Of a DNA stretch of 64,000 nt, positions 49,399-60,910 are shown in pieces. The translations under genes and the position numbers were made by a program. Each line of letters begins with the position of its first letter. The stretch's first letter is position 1. Under the pieces are notes generated by a model. That model worked only from the letters and a program-made list of their open reading frames with translations. It had not been told where the DNA came from and ran no database searches. The stretch is from Nipponacmea schrenckii (taxonomy: Eukaryota; Mollusca; Gastropoda; Lottiidae): positions 10,044,001 through 10,108,000 of the forward strand of contig JAUJPP010000011.1 in the NCBI GenBank assembly GCA_030562195.1. Direction: 5' to 3'.

Positions 49399-49608
49399 AG
49401 AAGGAATTATTGAAAGGATTCTCTATAAAAGTAAGCAACACTGGAGGATGTAATCAAAAACACTTAAATCAAGTAAAGTTTGTTTCACAGATAAAAGTCC
49501 CAAACCACGAGATATTTACAATGTATATCAATGTACAGAAGGAGAGTATATATTTGAAACAACAACCCGCAATCGCCTAGTTCTTTGTGAATTCAAATTT
49601 TACAAGAG
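49399..49608 (+). pseudogene. FTP-lectin half-domain exon, frameshifted
   Basis: A TTTCAG acceptor at 49393-49398 is followed by KELLKGFSIKVSNTGGCNQ, then a one-base shift in an A run near 49462. It continues SSKVCFTDKSPKPRDIYNVY ... LVLCEFKFYK. This is the C-terminal half of the fucolectin-type domain encoded intact at 61781-61999 and 63221-63652. Its acceptor sits only ten bases after the end of the KDZ-like exon, so the two were joined by rearrangement. Confidence 0.75.
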
Positions 49609-50228
49609 ATAGGTCTACCGGTAGTGAATATAGCAGAGGGTAAAGAAACAGGTCAAAGTTCAACATATGACGTGGGAAAATCAGGAAGTGTGAAGTTAGT
49701 TTGTTATTGGTTATTCGTGAATAATGAATAACGAACAAACTTCACATCTTATTCGTTATTTGTTTTTGACGAAAGGTGTAGTCCCTTTAATCTAGCTACA
49801 ATTTATTTGATATATTGTATTATTGTTACCAATTTAAAAGGGGATGATAGAGTGTCTTGGATTATAAATCTAGTGCTGACTGTGTATGCATGTTTGAACT
49901 GGACAGCTTGCATCGAGCTACGCCAACCAATAGCCTGCATGTTGGGCATCCAGGGTTCAGGTCGTGGTATAAGAGAGCCTGTCAAGCCTGGCCGGGAGTC
50001 AGAACAGAGGAGGATTCGCCGCCACCAATCCCCGATATCTCTCTCACTACCTTTTAGGAGATCTATACCTAATAAAACAATGTAAAACACAACGTGAAGT
50101 CATTTAAACATCTAGAAGTGCTACAATAACGAATAACGAAAGGCGAAAAGCCAATAACCAATAACGAAGAACAAAAAAAGAATATCGAAAAAAAAAAAAA
50201 AAACGAAAAGCGAATACTCCCCTCTTGG

Positions 50229-51500
50229 TGTATAAAATTCTGAACAACTTGTCTCCTTCCTACCTTTCAAGCCTCTTTAGCTATAAATAGACGCCTTATT
50301 CTAGCATAAATTCAAAACTTGTGGTGCAAAAACCACGAATCAATTTGATTAAACAAAGTATTAAATACAAAGGATCAATTTTATGGAATGGTCTAGACGA
50401 AAATATTAAATCAGCATCAGATTTTAAGACTTTTCGAAGGATGATTCTTGGTAATCTTTCATTAACATAAGCATACTTCCTGTTACACGGGTATTCTTTT
50501 CACCAACTATAGGCTTACTTGCTGATGGCTATCTTAACAATTGTGTTTCTCCATGATTTAATGATTTAAGTAATTTATTAATTTTATTTTTCCCTTTCCC
50601 ACAGGTATATCACCACCAACAATTCTATTTTGGCCTAACTTGAACCATTTTGAAAATCTAAATTACTACTGTCGGGGGATGAGTAAACATCCTTAAAGCT
50701 GGTCTTGAGCATGGACAAATCCTACCTCCCCCTCCATAGAAAATAAGAACATAAAATGGAGTAGGGTTGGGTAGCCCGCTCGCAGCACATGCACTGACGC
50801 TTTGGCAATTCTTTTTTTTTTCTTTTTTTTTTTTTTTTCATATGTATGTTTTGATGTCTGATCGTCTCATGCAGATGTACTTGTCTATTCCTTGGTTTTT
50901 GTGGTCATGTACTTGATCGCAGAATGATGAATCTGTCCATTTTATACACATGTACTTGTGTATTTTAAAACTAATTGTACATTGAAATGATATATGGTTT
51001 TTGCTGTCATGTACTTGATCGCCGGAAGATAAATCTGTCCATTATTTACACATGTAATTGTTTATTTTAAAATAAATTGTACGTTGAAATAATACGTGAT
51101 TTTTTGCGGTCGTGTGCATGGCCGCGGGAACTATATATTACATCCATTTTATAAACAAATTGTAGGTTGAAAATCTGTCCATTCATGCACATGTACTTGT
51201 GTATTTTTAAACAAATTGTACGTGGAGTATTGTATATTTATTTGTGGTCATGTACTTGATCGCCGGAACATATCTCTGTCCATTTGATACACATGTACTT
51301 GTGTATTTTTAGTATTTCAGACGAATTGTATATTGAGATATTATGTATTTTCGATTTTATTTTCTTTTTTTTTCTTTTTTTTTTTTTTTTTCCAATGTAT
51401 TGCCCGATGGGCTGAATGTGAGACAGGACCATGTCCTTGTATATTGGGCCTAATTCTGACCCATGTAAAATAAAGAGTTTATTATTATTTATTATTATTA
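50229..51500 (+). mobile_element. 5'-truncated CR1/RTE-like LINE inserted in the AACGAAT tract
   Basis: Only the last ~80 codons remain (VYKILNNLSPSYLSSLF, one stop, then GSILWNGLDENIKSASDFK). They are followed by a long 3' UTR with four diverged ~110-bp repeats (CATGTACTTGATCGCCGGAA landmark, 50880-51330), poly-T runs, and a tail AATAAAGAG plus (TTA)n ending near 51500. Confidence 0.7.
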
Positions 51501-51937
51501 CAAAAGAACGAATAACAAATATCATAGCCTCTGTTTCTTTTTATAAATCCCAATTGTCAAGTCATTTAAACATCTAGAAGTGCTACAATAACGAAAAACG
51601 AATAACGAAAATCGAATAACGGAAACGAATAGCGAATATCCCCCTCTTGGTGCTTATAAAAGAACGAAAAGAAAGCGAATAACGAATAACGAGAAACGAA
51701 GAACGAGAAACGAATAGCGAATATCCCCCTCTTGGTGCTTATCAAAAACGAATAACGAAAAACGAATAGCGAATAACGAATAATGAGAAACGCTTAACGA
51801 GAAACGAAAGGCGAATATCCCCCTCTTGGTGCTTACAAAAGAGTGAATAGCATACAGAATAGCCCCTGTTTCTTCTTATAAATCCCAATTTTCAGGTGAT
51901 GTTCTCCTAAGCCTGGATAACCTATCTGTTACTCATT

Positions 51938-51964
51938 GAGTGGCAAATTAGAAATTTGCCACTC
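51938..51964. repeat. short perfect hairpin
   Basis: GAGTGGCAAATT and AATTTGCCACTC are perfectly complementary around a 3-nt loop, followed downstream by poly-T. Nothing nearby indicates its role. Confidence 0.5.
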
Positions 51965-52239
51965 TTTGTTTTCATTAGACTTTTTTTTTTTTTTTCGGGA
52001 AGCTCCCTAGCCCAACTCGTTTTTTCTTTGTTTTTTTTTATATTTTGCTATTATTTTTTTTTTCTAGTCGTTTTGGGGCATAGTTTTTTGCAGTTCAATT
52101 TCCAGGCGTCCTTCTCCTCATTTTAAGCTGGATAAACATAAACCTCTTTGTAAAAATGAATAACATTCTTTTGTTTTTCGTTATTTGTTATTCGTTTTAA
52201 GCTTTTCGTTTGTCGTTAAAAACGAATAACGTATAACAT

Positions 52240-53740
52240 TGAAAACCAGTAAAATCGAAAAAAATTTAATATCAGTTATTACCCTTGTTTTTGAAAACGC
52301 GTTCAATTTTTGGCTTTAAAACACTCTACAAAGCACAGTTATTGACCGATTTTGACAAAACTTGTTGAAATTGTTTAATATCACCCAAGGATGAACCCTT
52401 TTGAAAATAGAAAATATCAAAATATATTTGATACGAATTATTGCCCTTGTTCTATAAAAAGTGTTGGATTTTTGCCTTGTAAACACTCTTCAAGTCACAA
52501 TTCATGAGCGGTTTTGAAGTAACTTGGCATGAATATTTGTAATCACCTAAGGATGAACCCTATTGAAATTCAGTTAAATCGAAAAATATTTAGTATCAGT
52601 AATTGCCCTTTTTTTGAAAACGCGTTCAGTTTTAGCTTGTATACACTCTAGAAAAAACAATTCTTAATGGATTTTGATAAAACTTGGCTTGAGTATTTGT
52701 TTTTACCCACGGATGAACCTTATTGAAAATCAAATAAATCGATATATATTTAGTGTCAGTTATTTGTCAGTTGTGTTTGAAAACTCGTTTAACTTTTTGG
52801 CTAGTAAACACTCTAGAAGGTACAATTCATGACAAATTGTTTGATATCGCAAGGGATGAGCCCTATTGAAAATTAAAAATATCAAAATATATCTAATATG
52901 AATTATTTCCCTTGTTCTTTTAAACGCGTTCGATTTTTGTCTCGTAAACACTCTACATGGCACAATTCTTGACCGTTTTCGATGAAACTTTGTGTGAGAG
53001 TGTGTTATAACTCAAGGATGAACCCTATTGAAAATCAACGAAATCGAAATATATTTAGTGTCAGTTATAGCCCTTGTTCTTGAAAACGCGTTCAATTTTA
53101 GCTTGTAAACACTCTAGAAAGAACAATTTTTAATGGATTTTGATGAAACTTGGCTTGAGTATTTGTTTTCTACCAAGTATGAACCCTATTGAAAATCGAA
53201 AAATTATTTAGTACAAGTTATTGCCCTTGTTTTTGAAAACGCGTTCAATTTAACTCGTAAACACTCTAAAAAGAACAATTTTGAATGGTTTTTGATGAAA
53301 CTTGGCTTTAGTATTTGTTTTCTCACAAGGATAAACCCTATTGAAAATCAGATAAATCAAAAATATTTAGTGTCAGTAATTGCGCCTGTTTTCAAAAACG
53401 CTTTCAACTTTTGGCTTGTAAACACTCTAAACATTCATTTTTGACAAAACTCGCTGAAATTGTTTAATATCAACCAACGATGAGCCTTATTAAGAATTAA
53501 AAATATAAAAATATTATTAAGGGTGAACCCTATTGCAAATCATAAAAATACCGAAAAATATTTAATGAGTTGTTATTAGGTACAATTCTTGACAGTTTTT
53601 AATGAAACTAGAGACCCTAGAAAAAAATATATGGTGGAAGGGTAAATATTTCATTCCACTTATTTTTACCTTACTGAAAAGTTTTTATTTGAAATAAATG
53701 CTGTCAGTGGGCGTATATTACCTTGCCTGGCAAGCTATCT
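52240..53740 (-). mobile_element. pearl-like element of a second core family (reverse)
   Basis: About nine ~155-160-bp copies share AAACGCGTTCAATTTT, GTAAACACTCTA, GATGAACCCTATTGAAAATC and TTAGTGTCAGTTATTGCCC. The end at 53707-53740 is GTGGGCGTATATTACCTTGC then CTGGCAAGCTATCT, the same palindromic start as elements 2-4 in reverse. The core is unrelated to that of elements 1-5. The microsatellite/hairpin end is missing. Confidence 0.7.
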
Positions 53741-53749
53741 TTTAATAAG

Positions 53750-54800
53750 GTAGAGCCTTGGGTGATATATAGTTTCAGCAATTTTCGTCAAAATTACTCA
53801 AGAACTCTATAGTGTTTTTGAAATAATAATTGAACGAGTGATCAAGAACAAGGACAATAACTGATACAAATAATTTTCGATTTCGCTGATTTTTAATAGG
53901 GTTTTTCCTTAGGTTATAAAAAATACTCACAAAAGATTACGTTCAAATCCATCAACAACTGTGTCTTGAGGAGTGTTTACGAGCAATTTTGGACGGACGG
54001 ACGGATATTTCATGTTGGCGTAGTAAAAAAGTGGTTCTAGAGATAACATCTATTTAATGCCTAGAAAACGTTTTTATGTTATCAATTAAGATAATATACG
54101 CCCACTGGTAGCATTGAATTCGAACAAAAACTTGACAGTACAGTAACAATCCCCAGAATAAAATTTGTTACACTATGCGTCCTGATGTGATGCGCGAAGT
54201 CAACACTGCTTATACCTGCATGATGTGCTTTTTCTCATTTCTTTGTATCATGGTCCTGGGGCTCTTTTTAACTTTAACTATTCTGCTCTCTTCATTAGTA
54301 GACGGTTAGTGTCACAAATACTTAACCTTGAAACATACACTTCTTTTCCAGGGTGATAAATGTACACTATTAATACTCATACTAAATATTTTTCGATTTC
54401 AGTGATTTCAATAGGGTTTGTCTTTGAGTTATAAGACACTGTCACACCAAGTTTCATTAAAATCCGTCAAGAATTGCACATTGTAGAGTGTTTACGAGCA
54501 TTTCAAGAACGAGGGCAATAACTCATACTTAATATTTTAAATATTTTTCGATTTCGCTGATTTTCAGTAGGGTTCATTCTTGAGTGATTATGAACACTTA
54601 ACACAAAGTTACGTTAAAATCCGTCAATAATTGCACATTGTAGAGTGTTTATGTATTTATATTGATGAGATCTTGGACAAGTGCCAGATTTACGATTTCT
54701 CGATGAACGGCTTTTGAGATATTGCATTTGACTCAAAATTTGCTTGTAAACGCGATAGAGACTACAGTTTTCTTCTGATTTGAATGAAAATTAGTGTGAG
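53750..54800 (+). repeat. fragments of pearl-like elements
   Basis: 53750-54028 is a forward 3' end of the second core family with a short GGACGGAC tract and GTTGGCGTAG. 54088-54125 is a start (ATACGCCCACTGGTAGCATT). 54380-54660 and 54660-54800 are partial cores of both families. No coding sequence. Confidence 0.6.
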
Positions 54801-55199
54801 AAGTTCAAAATTAAACTAATATACTCAGTGTTAATTGATCGAAAAAGGATCGCCAACGAATTTTTTAATATTTTGCGTTGAATCCTAATTAACCCACACA
54901 ATCATAAAGGATTTAATCTACTTGGTTTAGGTGAGTTACCGGGAAAGGTTTCTATAGCTACCTCGAGAATATTTAGAACGAAACACTACGTCTATCGAAC
55001 TAAAACATATCGTGATTGTTTTAATGATGGGTTGATCACAAAGAATTGCTTTAAAAAATGTCATCGTCCTATTTGGCTGCATCACTGTTTAGTTTTAGAA
55101 ACTTGGTTTTACATCGACCCCAAACAATTTTCTTTCGTGTGTTTCATTGTGATATCCTATATAGGAAAATATATTAAATATTTTCTTTTTAAATTTCAG
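54801..55199. other. no gene recognised
   Basis: Immediately upstream of the broken lectin exon. The missing N-terminal lectin half was looked for here and not found. Confidence 0.35.
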
Positions 55200-56002
55200 T
55201 CCAGGAAAGATTAAAATGATTTTCTATAAAAGTAAGCAACACTGGAGGATGTGATCAAAGTACATTTGAAGCCAGTAAAGTATGTAACACGGATACGACT
55301 TCCGTACCACAAGATAGTTACACTGTAGATAAATGTAAAGAAGGGTAGTATATATTTGTTTCAGTACGACCAACTATGCTAACTCTTTGTGAAGTTAAAA
55401 TATTACAAGGTTATTTATAACATTATCTTATCGTAAACTATTTATCTATTTGACACCCAGACTATTTTGAAATTGATTAATTACATTCCACCATCCCCTT
55501 ACCTCTTGTATTCATTATTTATTGAATGTTAGCTTAGAAAGTTACAGGTTTCAAACTTCATTTCATTTCAAATCAAGAGCTAGAAATATTTTTATAAAGA
55601 TGAGATGAAGACAAGCTTAATAACATCATTTGCGACATAAAAATGCTATTTCAGTAGTGTGAATTTAACTGACTTTGCTTTCCATCCGCTCCTTTCTAAT
55701 AGTTGTTTCTGACATTTTAGATATCAGCTGTAGACCTTCATGTCAGAGTCAAGTAAAAACTTCAACTGATGGAGTCAGTCAACAATAAAGCTGAACTAGA
55801 TGTTCCAGTACTACTGGTTGTATTCTTGGTATCTTCTACGGTGAATGTGAACTGTTTTTTTCAATTTGGCACAGAAAGGACATCCAGATGTAAATCTTTT
55901 AGACATTTGGATACTACCTGTTTTCTGTTTGGGAAACGCTTCGACCAAATTGTAGCGAACCCTCATGTTTCTGCCTTATTTTGTAAAGATTTCCAACGAC
56001 CA
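55200..56002 (+). pseudogene. FTP-lectin/apple pseudogene (two exons), cut by a MULE
   Basis: Exon 55200-55409 follows AAATTTCAG and corresponds to the C-terminal lectin half (SIKVSNTGGCDQSTFEASKV). It has two in-frame stops, replacing the Gly after RLK and the residue after KEG. After a ~310-bp intron (donor GTTATT), the second exon starts at 55721 (acceptor CATTTTAG). It encodes an apple/PAN-like domain (DISCRPSCQSQVKTSTDGV, later RCSSTTGCILGIFYGECEL and CKSFRHLDTTCFLF) with at least two frame changes. Order, phases and intron positions match the living gene at 60911-63652 on the other strand. The reading stops at 56002, where the MULE terminal repeat begins. Confidence 0.8.
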
Positions 56003-57801
56003 CCGGTTCATTCCCGGGAAGTCACCGCTTGGGTCAAAACTACTCATGCAGATATAAAAAATGGTGACTTCACGGGAATTTTGAGAACAATAGGCTTAAT
56101 GGGTGTTATCATAGTACAGTGTCTTCCCGGGAAGTCACTGCTAGAAAATTTCTTATTCCCGGGTAGTCACTGTTTTGTTTTCTTTGATATTTTAAAGTTA
56201 TGCCGCCACGAGATTATGGGTGTTAAGAGCTCATTAACAGTGACATAAATTCATGAAAATCGTTCACTAATTTATATTAACATGACTAATTATCGGGGTC
56301 ACTTACTGTTTAGCATCTTGGATTCAATTGTTCAAGATGTGAAGCTCTTCCAATGGTGCCAAGTGATATGGTAGAGGGGGTTTTTATGAATGCCCAGGGC
56401 GATATGCTTAACGACCCCAAATTGGTGGAGCTTGCCGACTACGTGACCAGTCAATGGTTAGAGGGTGCGCATGCATTGCATGAATTGAATCATTACGGCT
56501 CAGATTCACCTAGGACTAATAACAATTTAGAAGGTTGGCATAGTCGTGTAATATTCCCTCAAATAAACTTCAACTTTTACAAAAAATTCAAAATAAAGCT
56601 GCCCGCATTATTACCCGTACCAAACACTCAGAGCATATCACTCCCATTCTTCGTGATCTTCATTGGCTTCCTGTTTCCTGTCGTATTAATTTTAAGATCT
56701 TAACTTTAACTTACTCAACTCTTAACTGTGATAACTCCCCCATTTACCTTAAATCCTGTATTTCTAATTATGATCCTCCGAGAACGCTCAGATCCCCAAA
56801 AAAACCATCTTCTCACTCCATTTTATCCCAACACTTCTTTCGGTAAACGTTCTTTTAGTTACGCTGCTCCATTTCTTTGAAATACTCTGCCTACAGACAT
56901 CAAACTTTCCGAATCTCTTGCTATTTTTAAACGTCGACTAAAAACGCATTTATTCCAAGACTTTTATTCTGTCTAATCTTGTGTTTCATATACTCATTTG
57001 TTTAAAAACCTGAATTTTATTGAAAATTTTTCTTAATCTTTATTTTTATGATTATTATATTATATATTATGATCCTGAATTTTATTTATTTATCTTAATC
57101 TTTATTTTTATGATTATTATATTATATATTATGATCCTGAATTTTATTTATTTATCTTAATCTTTATTTTTATGATTATTATATTATATATTGTGATCCT
57201 GAATTTTATTTATTTATCTTAAACACTATTTTTATGATTTTTATATTTATAAAATTTACCAATTTATGTTTTTTTCAAACCTATAGAGCAGTATTTTAAT
57301 ATTTAGGCCATAAGTTTAATAAATTATTTAAATTATTATTATTTATATTATTATTATTATTATTTATTAACGAAACTGATTGGTAAAGCACACCCCAACA
57401 TATTTAAATAATTAATTTCGTGAAGGCGGAACAGTTTGTTATTGAGATACGGATGGTTCAGTATGCTGTCGACCGTAACAACCTCTCAAAAATGGAGGTA
57501 CAAGACTCTGGAAGCTAGACTAATTCAAAGCAGACAGCGATACGTGAATAGTGCAGTTACGATTTACAAGTTTGCGGATCTGTTTCGTTTTTAATGAAAA
57601 TGAATTAAATAATTAAATTATTAAAATATTTTGTTTAATTGGCTATAACCCGATTAGATCGGCTTAAGTGTACTATGTTAACACCCAGTAAGCCTAATGT
57701 TCTCAAAATCCATTTTTTGACAAAATTCCCGTGAAGTCACCATTTTATATATCTGCATGAGTAGTTTTGACCCAAGCGGTGACTTCCCGGGAATGAACCG
57801 G
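56003..57801 (+). mobile_element. Mutator-like element with ~115-130-bp terminal inverted repeats
   Basis: The left TIR 56003-56117 (CCGGTTCATTCCCGGGAAGT ...) is the reverse complement of 57671-57801, apart from a ~14-bp insertion and a few substitutions. Inside are a non-coding leader shared with 14945-15260 and a transposase C-terminal fragment (LADYVTSQWLE, then SPRTNNNLEGWHSR). Beyond a nested LINE the fragment continues (IGKAHPNIFK, then RYKTLEARLIQSRQRYVNS near 57490-57550). Long TIRs plus this protein block support MULE. No DDE core is present and no target-site duplication was found. Confidence 0.75.
56544..57370 (+). mobile_element. L2/CR1-like LINE 3' end nested in the MULE
   Basis: It reads KIQNKAARIITRTKHSEHIT, ILRDLHWLPVSCR and YDPPRTLRSPK with several stops, parallel to the tail of the LINE at 4299-7243. 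The 3' UTR contains four tandem ~61-bp units (57031-57250, CTTAATCTTTATTTTTATG landmark) and ends in (ATT)n. The MULE transposase reading stops at HSRV (56541) and resumes after 57370. Confidence 0.75.
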
Positions 57802-59692
57802 TATTTTAATGATATAAAACTTGACGTAGTCAATCAATTTAATTATCTTGGAGTTTGTTTAATTTTAACTGGAAATTTCTTAAGAAGCAACAACACATAG
57901 CTGACCAAGGTAGAAAAGCATTAGGGGCTACTACGAAAGTATGCAAAGAAAACTATTTTAACATAGAAACCAGGTTTTCAGTTTTTGATTCATATATTTC
58001 AAGTATTTTAAATTATGGTGCAGAAGTATGGTGATTTTCCGCAGCTAAAGACATTGAAAAATTACATTTAAACTTTTTAAAAAGAACAATCGATACCGGA
58101 ATCAGTACCAACTCTAGTGTGATTTATAATGAAACGGGGCGATATCCTCTTTTGATGATATGAAAACTAAGAATATTTAAGCATTGGACGAAGCTTTTGC
58201 TTGCTGGATTATAAACGTAAAATCAGAATTATATAAGAAAGGCCTTGGTTCTATTTGGGAAAATCCTTTTACTCCTTCAACTAAAATAAATTAATGCAGG
58301 ATTAAGTTAAGAATTTTTGATATTTTTAGACAAGAAACATATACTAATATTTGTATCTCCAGTAAAGGTTTTATTTTTCAACATTTGATTTTAACCAAAT
58401 TTGAACTGCAATCTTATTTCAGTAAGAATATCTTGTGCAAATACCGTCGTGAAATTACTCGTTTTAGATTATCTAGTCATGACCTAAACATTGAGAAAGG
58501 TCGTTATTTGAATATTGAAAAAGAATATAGACTATGTCTCTGCTGTAGTAAATATGAAGTTGAGGACGAATTCCATTTTCTGTTTATATGCCCACATTAT
58601 ATTGATTTACGAACAAACCTTTTTATACGACCACACGTAAGTAAGGGCGTATATTGTAATCGCCCTGTCGGTCCGTCCGTCCGTCCGCCCGTTCACATTT
58701 GGCTCGTGCTCACTCAACAGGCTACAATTCTTTACAGATTCTTTTGATTTTTATTTTGTGGGTCAATGTCATTATGAAAATGATCCCTATTGATTTTCGT
58801 GATGATCGGATAATTTTTCACCAAAATATTGTGTCTGACTTGACGTTTCACTCTATTAGCTCTATTGTGCAACTCGTGCTCAATCCACGGGCTACAAATC
58901 TTTTCAGATTTTTTTTACTTTTATTTTTTTTTTTTTTTTGAAATAAGAAATATCACGAAATATTTAATATGAATGTTCTTGTAACGCGTTCAGTTTTTGG
59001 CTCGTTAAAACCGTTCAAGGCACAATTCTGTACAGATTTTGATAAATTTTGTTGAAATTGTTTGTTATCATCCAAGAGTGGACCCTTTTAGTAATCAAAA
59101 ATATTGCCATGTTGCCAAGTCATTGCCTTGTTATTTGGTATAATTCTTGACAGATTTTAAGGAAACTTAATAATATTGTACATTTATCACCCTAGAAAAG
59201 AAGTATATGATTGAAGGTTGAATATTTCATATTTTGATCATAATCAATGCTGCCAGTGGGCGTATATTACCTTGCCTGGCAAGCTATCTTTAAAAAATAC
59301 TTTCGTATCAGACCAAGCATGTACAAGCTGATCCAATTTTTGTCGAATGAAAACACTTCTGAACTAAATATAAATAGTCTTGATAAATATATATATTTAG
59401 CAATTAAAATAAGAAAAGACTACCTTAAATCAATTTTAAAATAATTATTATATTTATAATTTCAACATTTTTCAGTATGGTATATGTATATTCTTATCTT
59501 TCATAGTTTTCAGTTTATTTGGTCCTTATATATATACCAACATACTTATTTTCATATTTTGTCCTCATATTTGTATTTCGCTCTCCTTTCGATGTATATT
59601 ATACTTTTCTGTATATTTATGTTTGTGCATATATTCTGTACATAGCTGATGAACCAGTGGTTCAAAGAAATAAAGAATTGAATTGAATTGAA
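57802..59692 (+). mobile_element. LINE (C-terminal half), interrupted by a pearl-like element
   Basis: With stops and frameshifts it reads KLDVVNQFNYLGVCF, FDSYISSILNYGAEVW and YRLCLCCSKYEVEDEFHFLF, then CPHYIDLRTNLF up to 58615. A pearl-like element intervenes. The protein resumes at 59289 with KKYFRIRPSMYKLIQFLSNE and ends DYLKSILK with a stop at 59442-59444. A 3' UTR follows, ending AATAAAGAATTGAATTGAATTG. After about 59692 the sequence is antisense lectin exon, so the LINE sits in lectin-gene debris. Confidence 0.75.
58616..59288 (-). mobile_element. pearl-like element nested in a LINE
   Basis: Reverse orientation: terminal hairpin (TATACGACCACACG ... AGGGCGTATA), (GTCC)n tract at 58669-58690, core copies of the element-2 type and then the second family, and the palindromic start GTGGGCGTATATTACCTTGC plus CTGGCAAGCTATCTTT at the right. 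Both flanks are LINE coding sequence that would be continuous and in frame without it (TTACGAACAAACCTTTTT joined to AAAAAATACTTTCG), so the element ends are defined to within a few T/A bases. Confidence 0.8.
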
Positions 59693-59805
59693 GAACAGGA
59701 TTTAGAATTCCATACAGGATCAATATTACCATCTACAACAACTGATGAGTATCCCCAGTAATATGTTGAACTTTGACTTGTTTACCCTCCGCACAATTTC
59801 TTATT
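59693..59805 (-). pseudogene. fragment of FTP-lectin N-terminal half
   Basis: The minus strand reads NCAEGK, a frame break, then TSQSSTYYWGYSSVVVDGNI and DPVWNSKSC. This parallels VGKETNQSSTHDWGIPAYAV in the living gene. LINEs flank it on both sides. Confidence 0.7.
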
Positions 59806-60330
59806 ATATCTCCAACAGCTGAGGATAGAGAATAGAGGACCAACTTATCCTTACGGAACGCCATACTTAGACCAAGTCGAGTCAGAGGCACTCTCCAATC
59901 ACTATTGACCGAGTCCTGCTGATATGACTGAAACCATTTCAGAGCACCACCCTCAATGCTAAACCGTTCTCGTAACCGTGTTATTAAAATGCATTGGTCT
60001 ACTGCATCAAATGCGGCACTTAAATCCAATATCACTAATACTGCAACGTATTTCTGGTCAACAATATTAATTAAGTCATTATGTACTCGTAGCAAAGCAG
60101 TCTTTGTGTTGTGGTTTTTCTTGTAAGCTGATTGATACACTTCGTTTAGATCGTTAAACTCAAGACGGTCTATAATTTCCAGGGAGATCACTTTTTCTAT
60201 TAGTTTAGACCTAAATTAAAGATTGGAAACCGGTCTGTAGTTGTTTAACTTTTCTCTGTCTTTTGATAGAGGAAACATAAAAGCTTCTTTCATAATTTTA
60301 CTGTTCCCGTTTTCACTCACTTTTCACAAT
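59806..60330 (-). pseudogene. L2/CR1-like reverse-transcriptase fragment
   Basis: It reads FPLSKDREKLNNYRPVSNL near 60210-60290, interrupted by a stop, then YQSAYKKNHNTKTALLRVHN and the motif A block LVILDLSAAFDAVD. The last part (after about VGDIIR) runs into the lectin fragment. The catalytic YADD part is absent. Confidence 0.75.
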
Positions 60331-60900
60331 ATGTGTAATAATGGGGATTAATTCACCCAGACACCGTTTTAATAGACAAATAGTACAAATATTTAAAAAA
60401 CAAGACACGATGCCAATTTAAAGGGATACTTTTCAAAATCCATCAAGAAACGATCTCTTTATCGTATTCGAAAATAAAAAAAAATAAATTGAACGCGTTT
60501 TCAAGAACAAGAACAATAACTCATGCTAAGTATTTTTCGATTGGTCTGATTTTCAATAGGCTTCATCCGTGGGTCATAACAAATACCTCACACTAAGCTT
60601 CGCCAAGAACCAGCTCCGTGTCAACAAAGTATTCAAGAACAAGCGCAATATTATTGGGCGATTGGTTTGATTTGCTATAGGATTCATTCTTGGGGAATAA
60701 CAAAGTTTCATTAAAGTCCATCAAGAAACCAGCTGGCCTTCAAGAAAATTGTGGACGAACAGACAGAGAGACGTATAAAAACCAAAAGATGATTGAGACA
60801 AGTGAAGATAAAAGTAACACGGAATAATGCAGACAGATATAGGTTTATTAGAGTTCATATATGAAAATCGATATTTTATAAGGCTTTCCAACGTTGTTTT
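60331..60900 (+). repeat. pearl-like 3' fragment (second core family)
   Basis: Partial cores (GAACGCGTTTTCAAGAACAAG, AATAACTCATGCTAAGTATT) end at GTGGACGAACAGACAGAGAG and CGTATAAAAACC near 60784. The GGAC tract and hairpin are decayed. Confidence 0.55.
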
Positions 60901-60910
60901 TTTGTTATTA

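Larger units (their letters stand above)
50125..52215. repeat. AACGAAT-type simple-repeat tract, split by a LINE
   Basis: Degenerate CGAATAACGAAAA arrays lie at 50125-50215, 51505-51850 and 52140-52215. In the middle block a ~90-bp unit ending CGAATATCCCCCTCTTGGTG is repeated three times. The first block stops at the same CCCCTCTTGGTG, where the LINE begins. Confidence 0.7.

Noticed and set aside
49807..50085. Plus- and minus-strand frames of 92-95 codons in a GC-richer patch, with a GGGTTCAGGTCG resembling a B box
   Set aside because: Both strands are equally open, no splice context was found, and the B-box match is weak with no A box at the right distance.
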